A stretch of DNA of 64,000 bases from Lysobacter capsici (GTDB lineage Bacteria; Pseudomonadota; Gammaproteobacteria; Xanthomonadales; Xanthomonadaceae), in assembly GCF_018732085.1 (NCBI RefSeq), contig NZ_CP076103.1, positions 4,836,001-4,900,000 on the forward strand. Direction: 5' to 3'. Under the pieces are notes generated by a model. It was not told the DNA's origin. It saw nothing but the letters and a program-made list of their open reading frames with translations, and searched no databases. Shown piece after piece: positions 1 to 10,486 of the stretch; within the stretch, counting starts at the first letter, position 1; each line of letters opens with the position of its first letter. Both the position numbers and the translations under genes were made by a program.

Positions 1-124
1 CAACGCGGTCGACGCGCTGTCGAGCCTGCTGGAACCGCTGATCATGGTCATCCTCGGCGTCATCGTCGGCGGCATGGTCATCGCCATGTATCTGCCGATC
101 TTCAAACTTGCTGCGACCATCTGA
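1..124 (+). CDS. pilC: Type IV pilus inner-membrane platform protein PilC, C-terminal end (partial)
   Basis: Only the last 40 residues are in the window, open at the left edge and ending in TGA. They form a hydrophobic helix followed by the ending MYLPIFKLAATI, which is typical of the PilC/GspF family, whose last transmembrane segment closes with an 'AMYLPIF' block. PilC is the inner-membrane platform that couples the PilB and PilT motor ATPases to pilin insertion. Because pilD follows 21 bases later on the same strand, a pilus PilC is more likely than a GspF. Assigned from the short tail plus context. Confidence 0.85.
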   Translation, partial: NAVDALSSLLEPLIMVILGVIVGGMVIAMYLPIFKLAATI

Positions 125-145
125 TCGGCGAAGTATCCTCATCCA

Positions 146-1033
146 ATGGCATTTCTAGATCAGAACCCCGGCCTCGGGTATCCGCTCGCGGCCGGTCTCG
201 GCTTGTTGCTCGGCAGCTTCTACAACGTGGTGATCCTGCGCCTGCCCAAGCGGCTGGAGTGGGAGTGGAAAAAGGACGCGCGCGAGGCGCTGGATCTGCC
301 GGAAATCTACGATCCGCCGCCGCCCGGGATCGCGGTCGAGCGCTCGCACTGCCCGCACTGCAAGCACCAGCTGTCGTGGTACGAGAACATCCCGGTGTTC
401 AGCTATCTGGTGCTGGGCGGCAAGTGCCGCCACTGCAAGGCGCCGATCTCGATCCAGTACCCGGCGGTCGAACTGCTGACCATGCTGCTGATGCTGGCCT
501 GCGTGGCCCGGTTCGGCTTCGGCTGGCAGGGCTTCGGCGCGATGGTGTTCACCAGCTTCCTGATCATCCTGTCGGGCATCGACCTGCGCACGCAGTTGTT
601 GCCGGACACTCTGACCTTGCCGTTGATGTGGCTGGGCATCATCGCCGCCAGCGACAACCTGTATTTCCTGGTCAAACCGGCGGTGCTCGGCGCGATCGCC
701 GGGTACATGAGCCTGTGGCTGGTCAACTGGATCTACAAGCAGTACCAAGTGGTGGTGCGGCGGGTCAAGGACCCGCAGGAAGGCATGGGCCAGGGCGACT
801 TCAAGTTGCTCGCGGCGATCGGCGCCTGGGTCGGCCTCAAAGGCGTGTTGCCGACGATCCTGATGTCGTCCCTGGTCGGCGCCGTGATCGGTTCGATCTG
901 GCTGGCCGTGAAGGGCCGCGACATGGGCATCCCGATTCCGTTCGGTCCCTACCTCGCCATCGCCGGCTGGATCGTGTTTTTCTGGGGCGAATCCCTGCTC
1001 CAGGCCTATCTGCGGTTTTCCGGGCTCGGCTGA
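146..1033 (+). CDS. pilD: Prepilin leader peptidase / N-methyltransferase PilD
   Basis: A 295-residue polytopic membrane aspartyl protease that cleaves the leader of type IV prepilins and pseudopilins and methylates the new N-terminus, using SAM. The cytoplasmic loop carries two CxxC pairs (Cys69/72 and Cys94/97), as in bifunctional PilD enzymes. The two catalytic aspartates are visible: Asp146 in GIDLRTQLLPD and Asp218 in the GxGD motif (GMGQGDFK). The conserved IPFGPYL block is near residue 265. Length fits the family. It follows pilC and precedes coaE by 3 bases, the usual pilC-pilD-coaE order of xanthomonads. It should also process GspG-K of the type II secretion operon at the other end of this window (inference). 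Confidence 0.97.
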   Translation: MAFLDQNPGLGYPLAAGLGLLLGSFYNVVILRLPKRLEWEWKKDAREALDLPEIYDPPPPGIAVERSHCPHCKHQLSWYENIPVFSYLVLGGKCRHCKAPISIQYPAVELLTMLLMLACVARFGFGWQGFGAMVFTSFLIILSGIDLRTQLLPDTLTLPLMWLGIIAASDNLYFLVKPAVLGAIAGYMSLWLVNWIYKQYQVVVRRVKDPQEGMGQGDFKLLAAIGAWVGLKGVLPTILMSSLVGAVIGSIWLAVKGRDMGIPIPFGPYLAIAGWIVFFWGESLLQAYLRFSGLG

Positions 1034-1036
1034 GCC

Positions 1037-1657
1037 ATGGCGGGGTTCTGCGTCGGCGTCACCGGCGGTGTCGCCTCGGGCAAGAGCGAGGTCACTCGGC
1101 GTTTCGAAACGCTGGGCGTCGTCGTCGCCGATGCCGATCTCGCCGCGCGGACCGCGGTCGCCCCTGGCAGCCGGGGCCTGACCGAGGTGGTCGCGGCGTT
1201 CGGCAACGACATCCTCGACCCGCACGGCGCGCTCGATCGCGCCGCGATGCGCCGGACCGTGTTCGCCGATCCCGCCGCCCGCAAGCGCCTGGAAGCCATC
1301 GTCCATCCGCTGGTGCGCGCCATGCTGCGCGAACAATGCGCGGCCGCGCCCGGTGCGTACGCGATCGCGGCGATTCCGCTGCTGGCCGAGGGCGGCGGAC
1401 GCGAGGCTTATCCGTGGCTGGACCGTTGTCTGGTGGTCGACGTGCCGGTGGCGGTGCAGCAGGCGCGGGTGATGGATCGCGACGGAATCGACGCCGAGCT
1501 GGCCCAACGCATGATCGCCGCGCAGGCCACGCGCGATGCGCGGCTGGCGATCGCCGACGACGTGATCGTCAACGACGGGCCGCTGGAAGCGCTGCAGGCG
1601 CAAGTCGAAGCGCTGGATCGGCGGTATCGCGCGCTGGCGCGGCAATTACAGGACTGA
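1037..1657 (+). CDS. coaE: Dephospho-CoA kinase
   Basis: Last step of coenzyme A synthesis: ATP-dependent phosphorylation of the 3'-hydroxyl of dephospho-CoA in the cytoplasm. The 206-residue product has an N-terminal P-loop (TGGVASGKS, about residues 9-17), the substrate-site aspartates in VVADADLAAR (about 30-38), the HPLVR motif (about 94) and the IPLLAEG block typical of CoaE. Length is normal. It starts 3 bases after the pilD stop and is probably co-transcribed with pilC-pilD. After its stop come about 100 bases before the convergent nudix gene; the short stretch holds no clear terminator. Confidence 0.96.
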   Translation: MAGFCVGVTGGVASGKSEVTRRFETLGVVVADADLAARTAVAPGSRGLTEVVAAFGNDILDPHGALDRAAMRRTVFADPAARKRLEAIVHPLVRAMLREQCAAAPGAYAIAAIPLLAEGGGREAYPWLDRCLVVDVPVAVQQARVMDRDGIDAELAQRMIAAQATRDARLAIADDVIVNDGPLEALQAQVEALDRRYRALARQLQD

Positions 1658-1758
1658 TGTGCCTGGCGAACTGAGCCAGGAGCGTCTTTCGATCCGGCGT
1701 CGCCGAATCGGTTTTATCAGTCCGCATGAGCCAAGCCGCCTTACCCAGGCCGCTCCAC

Positions 1759-2718
1759 TCAAGCCTCGACCCACAGACTGCGAATCGCTGCGATGCCCTG
1801 CGCGCCATGCCGGCGCGCCTCGCCCAGATCCTGCGGCGTCAGCCCGCCGATCGCATAGATCGGCAGCGACACCGACTCGCGCAGCGCAGCGAAAGCCTCC
1901 CAGCCGATCCCCAGCACGCTCGGATGGCTGGGCGTGGGCTTGATCGAACCGACCACGACAAAATCGCAGCCCAGCTGCTGCGCCGCGCGCAACTCGTCGG
2001 CGTCGTGACAGGACGCGGCCAGCGGCAGTTCGGCGGCGATCGGGCGTTCGCGCAAGTCGCGCAGCTGCGCGGCGCGCAGGTGCAGGCCGACCCCCAGATG
2101 CCGCGCCAATGCCAGGTCGCCGTTGACCAGCACCTCGGCCTTGGCGGCCCGGCAACGCTTGACCGCGGCGGCGGCCAGACGCTGCCAGCGATCCGCCCCC
2201 TGCGCGTCGCGTCCGCCGCCTTCGCTCAAGCCCGGCGCGCGCAACTGCACGCGTCGCACACCGGCCGTCAGCGAACGCGACAGCGCCGCCAGCCACGCAT
2301 CGTCGCCCTCGCCGGGTTCGGGCGTGACCAGGTAGTGCTCGGGCTGTCCTAACGCGGCCACCACCGGCCGATCGGCCGGCGGCATCGCATAGCTGGCGAG
2401 CTTGTGCGGCGGCACCCAGGCCAGGGCCTGGCCTTCCAGGCCGCGCGCGCTGCCGCGCCAGGCGCGGATCTCGCGCACGTCCAGGATCAGTCGTTTGTCG
2501 GGATAGGCCTGCGGCACGCAGATGAGCGGCGTGCCTACTTCGGCCTCGATGCCGAGTTCTTCATGCAGTTCGCGCGACAACGCCGCTTGCGGCGTTTCGC
2601 CGGGCTCGCGCTTGCCGCCGGGAAATTCCCACAGCCCGGCCAGATCGCGTCCTTCGGTGCGGCGCGCGAGCAGGATGCGCCCGCGCGCGTCGCGGATCAC
2701 GCCCGCGACGACATGCAC
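1759..2718 (-). CDS. Nudix hydrolase (MutT-like) fused to a ThiE-like domain
   Basis: A two-domain protein of 319 residues. The N-terminal half is a MutT-type Nudix hydrolase with an intact Nudix box (about residues 34-57, pattern G-x5-E-x7-REL-x-EELGI), expected to sanitise 8-oxo-dGTP. The C-terminal half (from about 125) resembles thiamine-phosphate synthase barrels: VQLR strand, VVVGSIKPTPSHP and AIGGLTPQDL loops. However the catalytic VQLREK lysine is replaced (VQLRAPG) and the INDR motif is VNGD, so TMP synthase activity is doubtful. The frame stays open upstream to 2916 through a heptad inverted repeat and into secA; I therefore choose the GTG at 2718, which begins MHVVAGVIRD at the Nudix fold. 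It follows secA, as in related genomes. Confidence 0.85.
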   Translation of the reverse strand: MHVVAGVIRDARGRILLARRTEGRDLAGLWEFPGGKREPGETPQAALSRELHEELGIEAEVGTPLICVPQAYPDKRLILDVREIRAWRGSARGLEGQALAWVPPHKLASYAMPPADRPVVAALGQPEHYLVTPEPGEGDDAWLAALSRSLTAGVRRVQLRAPGLSEGGGRDAQGADRWQRLAAAAVKRCRAAKAEVLVNGDLALARHLGVGLHLRAAQLRDLRERPIAAELPLAASCHDADELRAAQQLGCDFVVVGSIKPTPSHPSVLGIGWEAFAALRESVSLPIYAIGGLTPQDLGEARRHGAQGIAAIRSLWVEA

Positions 2719-2842
2719 TATTCGGGATTGGGGATTCGGGATTCGGGATTCGAGGGCCACGGCCTGAGCCGCGTCAGACGTGGGAGTCGGCTCGGCTTTC
2801 GCTTTCCCACTCCCGATTCCCGATTCCCGATTCCCGCCGCTT
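2719..2842. repeat. Heptad inverted-repeat element between secA and the nudix gene
   Basis: Two arms built of 7-bp units face each other: GGGATTC-type units from about 2722 to 2754, and the complementary CGATTCC-type units from about 2805 to 2837, with about 50 bases between. In RNA this would form a long GC-rich hairpin just after the secA stop. The same element recurs at several other sites in this window (see findings). It keeps the upstream frame of the nudix gene open by chance, creating a false N-terminal extension. Confidence 0.85.
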
Positions 2843-5563
<2,721 letters not shown>

Positions 5564-6104
5564 GAACGGGTCCGTGTAAAGCGAACGGGGATTGCACAGG
5601 CGGGACGCTTAAGAGCGCGTCGGCGCCGGCAAGTTCCCAGGGAATCCAGACAACCGGGTCGATCCGTCCGCTTCGCCGCCCCAAAACGAAATCAGCAAAA
5701 CGAAATCAGGGGCGCCGTGCGCCCCCGATCGGATCGAGCCTGGTCTTTGGCCACACGCATTCTAGCGTGGGGGGCGTGCTGAACGGTATCAAGGGGGATG
5801 TGCGCCGATCGAATGTGGGACTTTGCCCGATTCCACACTTTCGGGATTGGGGGTGCCGGATGGCGGGGCGTTGGGGTCGCTTGCTTGCCGGCCTACGGAT
5901 TAGGGCACCGGCTGCTGATTAGCTTGGGATCGCGGCCGCGGCGCACTGCCGGGCAGCGGGCGTTCTAGCCCGCTGCTGCATTTGCGGCGTGTGTGTGCGT
6001 CGGATCGCCGGCCGACCGGCGAGCTTGGGAGTGCGCTTCCGGCCCGCCGCAGTGCGGCGGTCGTTCAGCGGGCTGCGAGCCAGTGGCTCGCAAGCAAGCC
6101 CGCT
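5564..6104. other. Intergenic region between the M23 peptidase gene and secA
   Basis: No convincing gene. On the minus strand, directly after the M23 stop, lies an imperfect hairpin (about 6067-6104; arms agcgggct and agcccgct with an inner cgagc/gctcg pair), a candidate transcript end without a T tract. A 13-bp direct repeat (aaaacgaaatcag) occurs twice near 5684-5710. A TAGAAT hexamer on the minus strand near 5760 could be a -10 for secA, but no matching -35 is at proper distance. SecA has no strong Shine-Dalgarno sequence. Confidence 0.5.
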
Positions 6105-7016
6105 TCACCCTTTGAGCGGCGACTGCTGGTTGAGGAACTTGACGGGATTGACCACCCGGCCGCTTTCCCAGACCTCGAAATGCACATGGGCGCCGGTGGA
6201 ACGGCCGCTGGAGCCGGCCTTGGCGATCTCCTGGCCCGCGCGCACCAGCTCGCCGACCTTCATCAGCAGGCGCGAGTTGTGCGCGTAGCGGGTCACGTAG
6301 CCGTTGCCGTGATCGATCTCGACCACGTTGCCGTAGCCCGAGCGCACGCCCGAGTAGCTGACCACGCCGTCGGCCACGGCCAGCACCGGGTCGCCGACGT
6401 CGGCTTCGAAATCGATGCCCTTGTGGAACGCGGCGCCGCCGTTGAACGGATCGGCGCGGCCGCCGAAGCCGGAGGTGATGTAGCTGTTGGCGATCGGGGC
6501 GCGCGAAGGCACCGCGTTCATGTCGATCTGGCGGTTGAACAGCAGCGACTCGAGCACCGAGAGCTGCTCGCCGGAGGCCTTGAACTGGCTGGCGAGCTTG
6601 TCCATGCCGGCGTTGAGCTCGGGCTTGGCCATGTCGCGGACCGGGCCGGCGCCACCGACGCCGACCGGCTTGTCGAAATCGAATTCGCCGTCCTGCAGCT
6701 GGCCGATGCGGGTCAGGCGTTCGCCGAGCGCATTGAGGCGGTTGGCCTCGGCCTGCAGTTCGCCCATGCGCGCGGCCAGGGCGTTGATCTCGCGTTGCGC
6801 GTCGAGCCGGGTGGCGGCGATCTGCGCGTGCTGCTGGGCCAGTTCGGCGCGTAGCATGCGGTTGTCGGCGAGGCCGGCGCCGGCACCGACGGCGACACCG
6901 GTGCCGAGCAGCAGCGCCATGGCGAGGGCGGGACGGCGGGCGCCGATCCGGCCGGCCTGCTGGAACAGATGGTCCAGCCTGACGCGCGTGTTGTTTACGA
7001 TGGATTGATAGGTCAT
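6105..7016 (-). CDS. M23-family peptidoglycan endopeptidase or divisome factor (LytM domain), membrane-anchored
   Basis: 303 residues: a short basic N-terminus, one transmembrane segment (about 32-52), a coiled-coil stretch (about 60-115) and a C-terminal LytM/peptidase M23 domain. The metal-site motifs are intact: HKGIDFEADVG (H-x3-D) and GAHVHFEVWE (HxH), with the YAH...VxxGQ...GxTG framework between, so it is probably an active zinc endopeptidase cutting peptide cross-links in the periplasm rather than an EnvC-like inactive activator. Between the divergent dciA-like gene and secA, next to the division cluster. Its ATG overlaps the first ATG of the divergent gene by two bases; the start is therefore uncertain. 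Confidence 0.88.
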   Translation of the reverse strand: MTYQSIVNNTRVRLDHLFQQAGRIGARRPALAMALLLGTGVAVGAGAGLADNRMLRAELAQQHAQIAATRLDAQREINALAARMGELQAEANRLNALGERLTRIGQLQDGEFDFDKPVGVGGAGPVRDMAKPELNAGMDKLASQFKASGEQLSVLESLLFNRQIDMNAVPSRAPIANSYITSGFGGRADPFNGGAAFHKGIDFEADVGDPVLAVADGVVSYSGVRSGYGNVVEIDHGNGYVTRYAHNSRLLMKVGELVRAGQEIAKAGSSGRSTGAHVHFEVWESGRVVNPVKFLNQQSPLKG

Positions 7017-7479
7017 GTGTCCGATGTCTGATTACAAGCCCAAGCCGAAGTCGCCGCCGCGAAAGTCCTCGACACCGCGCATCGCCATGGATGCATTGCT
7101 CGAAGACCCCGCCGGCAACAACCCGATCCGACGAGCGCTGTGGCTCGAAGGACTGGACCGTCGGTTACGCCCCTACCTGCCGCCTTCGCTCGCCGCGCAT
7201 GCGCGGCTGGCCAACTTCGAACGCGGCAGGCTCGTGTTTGTCGTCGATGCCCCGGTGTGGCGGGCCAAGTTGCGGCTCGCGGCTCCGGAACTGCTCGACG
7301 CAGCCCGATCCATCGGACTGGACGCGGCCGAATTCGTCGTCAAGACGACGATCCCGAACCCGGTGGCAGCACCGGTACGGAAGGCCAAACCCATGTCGGC
7401 CGCGACGCTCATGTCGCTGCAGGCCGCGCTGGCATCGTTGAAGAAACCCGATCCGTCGGGGTCCAGCGATGCCGGCTGA
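7015..7479 (+). CDS. DciA-like DUF721 protein (candidate helicase-loading factor)
   Basis: 154 residues with a basic, proline-rich N-terminus (residues 1-30) and a compact domain from about residue 40 (ALWLEGLDRRLRPYLP, then VVDAPVWRAKLRLAAPELL) that matches the DUF721 family. Family members similar to DciA help load the replicative helicase DnaB; the assignment of that function here is inference. Three starts are possible: 7015, which overlaps the M23 start codon; 7024 (MSDYKPKPKS); and 7090 (MDALLEDPAG). None has a strong ribosome-binding site. It is the only + strand gene between the nudix gene and mraZ, and converges on lpxC. Confidence 0.8.
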   Translation: MCPMSDYKPKPKSPPRKSSTPRIAMDALLEDPAGNNPIRRALWLEGLDRRLRPYLPPSLAAHARLANFERGRLVFVVDAPVWRAKLRLAAPELLDAARSIGLDAAEFVVKTTIPNPVAAPVRKAKPMSAATLMSLQAALASLKKPDPSGSSDAG

Positions 7480-7731
7480 CACTCGGTAGGGCCGCATGGT
7501 GGGATGCGTACCGACGGGGGTCCGAGTGTCGGGGTCGGGGCATCCTACTGGCCCAACCCGGGGGTTTTGTTAAGCCTTCACTAGCTTTCCGGAAAAGTTT
7601 CGTTAGAAATTAGTTAAGCCGTCACGCACCGTTCACGAGTGTGATCGAGTTAACGTTCCTGACTTTCCCGGACAGGCGTCACAGGCCGCTTGGGGTGCGC
7701 GTTCAGGTTGGCGAACGCGGGCGGCCTGGAG

Positions 7732-7754
7732 AAAAGAGTGCCCTGCACTCTTTC
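7732..7754 (-). terminator. Rho-independent terminator of lpxC
   Basis: On the minus strand, 9 bases after the lpxC stop, a perfect stem (AAAGAGTGC / GCACTCTTT around a 3-5-base loop) runs into a T-rich end (ACTCTTTTC). This is the clearest intrinsic terminator in the window and marks the end of the ftsZ-lpxC side of the division cluster. The rest of the gap to the dciA-like gene (7480-7731) is comparatively AT-rich around 7565-7660 and holds nothing I can name. Confidence 0.8.
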
Positions 7755-7763
7755 TAGCTGGCC

Positions 7764-8672
7764 CTAAGCCAGCGCGGGTTCGCCGTAAGCGACCGGAACC
7801 GGCTCGGAGCCGCTGTAGCTGACCAGCTCCCAGGCCGAACGCTCGGCCAGCAGGGCGCGCACCAGCTTGTTGTTGAGCGCGTGGCCGGACTTGTAGCCCT
7901 CGTAGGCGCCGATGATGGCGTGGCCGGCGAGGTACAGGTCGCCGACCGCATCGAGGATCTTGTGACGGACGAATTCGTCGGCGTAACGCAGGCCGTCGTC
8001 GTTGAGCACGCGGAACTCGTCGAGCACGATCGCGTTGTCCATCGAGCCGCCCAGGCCGAGGTTGCGTTCGCGCATGTATTCCAGGTCGCGCATGAACCCG
8101 AAGGTGCGGGCGCGGCTGACTTCGCGGATGTAGTTTTCGGTGGAGAACTGCACTTCCGCGCGCGACTGCGAGGCCGGGATCGCCGGATGGTCGAAGACCA
8201 CGGTGAAGCCCAGGCGGAAGCCTTCGAACGGCTCGAAACGCGCGACCTTGTCGCCTTCGCGCACTTCCACCGGGTGCTTGATGCGGATGAAACGCTTGGG
8301 CGCGTCCTGCTCGGCGATGCCGGCGGACTGCAGCAGGAACACGAACGGACCGGCCGACCCGTCCATGATCGGCACTTCCGGCGCGGACAGTTCGACAATG
8401 CAATTGTCGACGCCCAGGCCTGCCATGGCCGAGAGCAGGTGCTCGACCGTCATGACCTTGCCGACGCCGTAGGTCAGACCGGTGCATAGGGTGGTTTCGG
8501 TGACCAAATCGGCGCGCGCGGGCATCTCGACCACGGGGTCGAGGTCGGTGCGGCGAAACACGATGCCGGTGTCCACCGGGGCCGGGCGCAGGGTGAGGAA
8601 AACCTTGTCGCCGCTGTGCAGGCCCACGCCGGTGGCGCGGATCACGTTCTTGAGAGTGCGCTGACGCAGCAT
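7764..8672 (-). CDS. lpxC: UDP-3-O-acyl-N-acetylglucosamine deacetylase
   Basis: The committed step of lipid A synthesis, a zinc-dependent cytoplasmic deacetylase. 302 residues. Zinc ligands are visible: His78 in TVEHLLSAMAG, His237 and Asp241 in HKILDAVGD; the general acid His264 lies in SGHALNNKL. The frame stays open upstream to 8852, but MLRQRTLKNVIRATG at 8672 is the conserved N-terminus and the extension looks non-coding. It follows ftsZ after a 380-base gap, so it probably has its own promoter, and ends at an intrinsic terminator. LpxC abundance is commonly set by proteolysis through its C-terminus. Confidence 0.97.
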   Translation of the reverse strand: MLRQRTLKNVIRATGVGLHSGDKVFLTLRPAPVDTGIVFRRTDLDPVVEMPARADLVTETTLCTGLTYGVGKVMTVEHLLSAMAGLGVDNCIVELSAPEVPIMDGSAGPFVFLLQSAGIAEQDAPKRFIRIKHPVEVREGDKVARFEPFEGFRLGFTVVFDHPAIPASQSRAEVQFSTENYIREVSRARTFGFMRDLEYMRERNLGLGGSMDNAIVLDEFRVLNDDGLRYADEFVRHKILDAVGDLYLAGHAIIGAYEGYKSGHALNNKLVRALLAERSAWELVSYSGSEPVPVAYGEPALA

Positions 8673-9052
8673 GGTCGTGGGGACTTCCGCGAGTGTTCTG
8701 GTTCTGCTGGCTGGCCGGCCGACGGCCGAACAGGTCCGGGCGGACGGATAGCTAATGGGGACTGGCACGAAACCGCGCAAGATTAGCACGGGGGTTGCTG
8801 AACCTGAACGAAAAGGACACAGCGTCCCGCCGTTGTCAACAGCGCTCGTCAAACTGACCGGTCGGCCCGCCTTTGCGGGGTCGGGCCGACCGGCCCAAGG
8901 CCCCGCGCGTAACGCCGGGGCAAGATGCCTCGGGCCGGGGACGAGTCCGGCCCTTGGGTGGTGCGTGAAGCAGGAGCGAGTTCACAAGAGCGAGAGGTAA
9001 GCAGGCGCGACAGCCCTACTCTTTTCTCACGGCCTTGCGCTCATTCCTGACC
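8673..9052. other. ftsZ-lpxC intergenic region, probable lpxC promoter region
   Basis: 380 bases without a gene. On the minus strand a TTGACA hexamer (8834-8839) lacks a good -10 at 16-18 bases. A TAATCT (8780-8785) has a weak partner TTCAGG 17 bases upstream (8803-8808), which would start transcription about 100 bases before lpxC. I cannot choose between them. The ftsZ end shows no clear intrinsic terminator. Confidence 0.4.
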
Positions 9053-10273
9053 TCAATCGGCCTGGCGGCGCAGGAACGCCGGGATATCCAGGTAGCTGTT
9101 GTCGCTGCCGAAATCGGCCACGGCCGGGCCGGTCGGTTCCTGGCGCGAGCTGCCGCGCAGGCTGCCGCCGAAGCTCGGCATCGGCGCATGGCCGACGTCG
9201 TCCATCGCGCCGAACTCGGGCTGACCGGTGGTCGCGTTGCGCACCAGTTGGATCGGCGCGCGCTGCGATTCGCGCTCGTACCCCGAACCGCGCACCGACT
9301 GCTTGGTGGCGACGCGGTTGAGGCCGGTGGCGACCACGGTGACGCGGACCTCGTCCTGCATGTCCGGGTCGAGCACGGTGCCGATGACCACGGTCGCGTC
9401 TTCGGAAGCGAAGCCCTCGATGGTGCGGCCCACTTCGTCGAACTCGGCCATGGTGAAGTCCGGGCCGGCGGTGATGTTGACCAGGATGCCGTTGGCGCCG
9501 GCCAGGTTGACGTCGTCGAGCAGCGGGTTCTGGATCGCCGACTCGGCCGCGGCCTGGGCGCGATCGTCGCCGCGTGCGGCACCGGTGCCCATCATCGCCA
9601 GACCCATCTCGCTCATGACCGTGCGCACGTCGGCGAAGTCGACGTTGATCAGGCCCGGACGCACGATCAGGTCGGCGATGCCCTGCACCGCGCCGAGCAG
9701 CACGTCGTTGGCGGCGCGGAAGGCCTGGATCATGGTCGCGTTGCGGCCGAGCACGGTGATCAGCTTCTCGTTGGGGATCGTGATCAGCGAATCGCAGTGG
9801 TGCGACAGCTCCTCGATGCCCTTGAGCGCGACCTGCATGCGGCGGCGGCCTTCGAACGGGAACGGCTTGGTGACGACCGCGACGGTCAGGATGCCCATCT
9901 CCTTGGCGAGCTGGGCCACCACCGGCGCCGCGCCGGTGCCGGTGCCGCCGCCCATGCCGGCGGTGATGAAGACCATGTCGGCGCCGGTCAGCGCGTCCAT
10001 GATGCGTTCGCGATCTTCCAGCGCCGCCTGGCGGCCGACTTCCGGATTCGCGCCGGCGCCCAGGCCCTTGGTGACGTTGCTGCCGAGCTGCAGCTGCAGT
10101 TTGGCGCCGCAGTTCTTGATCGCCTGCGCGTCGGTGTTGGCGGTGATGAATTCCACGCCGTCGACGTTGCCGCTGACCATGTGCGCCACGGCGTTGCCGC
10201 CGCCACCGCCCACGCCAACGACCTTGATGACCGCGTTCGGGGCCATTTTTTCAACCAATTCGAAATGTGCCAT
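9053..10273 (-). CDS. ftsZ: Cell division GTPase FtsZ
   Basis: The bacterial tubulin that forms the Z ring. 406 residues. Seen: glycine-rich VGVGGGGGNAV (about 19-29), the tubulin signature GGGTGTG (108-114), the T7 synergy region (GADMVFITAG before it and NVDFADVRTVM later), a variable linker from about 320, and the conserved C-terminal peptide YLDIPAFLRRQAD (394-406) that binds FtsA and ZipA. The start is unambiguous. Separated from ftsA by 213 bases that carry a heptad inverted repeat, one of only two non-overlapping junctions in the division cluster. Confidence 0.98.
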   Translation of the reverse strand: MAHFELVEKMAPNAVIKVVGVGGGGGNAVAHMVSGNVDGVEFITANTDAQAIKNCGAKLQLQLGSNVTKGLGAGANPEVGRQAALEDRERIMDALTGADMVFITAGMGGGTGTGAAPVVAQLAKEMGILTVAVVTKPFPFEGRRRMQVALKGIEELSHHCDSLITIPNEKLITVLGRNATMIQAFRAANDVLLGAVQGIADLIVRPGLINVDFADVRTVMSEMGLAMMGTGAARGDDRAQAAAESAIQNPLLDDVNLAGANGILVNITAGPDFTMAEFDEVGRTIEGFASEDATVVIGTVLDPDMQDEVRVTVVATGLNRVATKQSVRGSGYERESQRAPIQLVRNATTGQPEFGAMDDVGHAPMPSFGGSLRGSSRQEPTGPAVADFGSDNSYLDIPAFLRRQAD

Positions 10274-10486
10274 GTTCTCGTCCTCTTATGTGCCGGGAGT
10301 CGGGAATCGGGAATGGGGAATCGGAAAAGCGCTCCGTCCTCAATTCGATGCCGTCCTCTACGACGTTTTTGGTTTTAGTTTTAGTTGCTTCTACCGCTGC
10401 CACAACCTGCCAGTGCTGTTGCATGTTGCTGTTGCTGTTGCTGTTGCTCTTACGATTCCCAATTCCCGATTCCCGATTCCCGGCCG
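10274..10486. repeat. Heptad inverted-repeat element between ftsA and ftsZ, with a CTGTTG microsatellite
   Basis: Left arm about 10293-10325 (units of GGGAATC, including GGGAATGGGG), right arm about 10454-10484 (CCCAATTCCCGATTCCCGG type). The 128-base loop contains an array of TGTTGC/CTGTTG hexamers (about 10420-10448). On the ftsA-ftsZ transcript this would fold into a long hairpin between the two genes. Same family as the elements at 2719, 14876, 23640 and 50128. Confidence 0.85.

Noticed and set aside
8673..8852. Upstream extension of LpxC to 8852
   Set aside because: The 60 extra residues have no family match and the conserved N-terminus MLRQRTLKNVIRATG starts at 8672.
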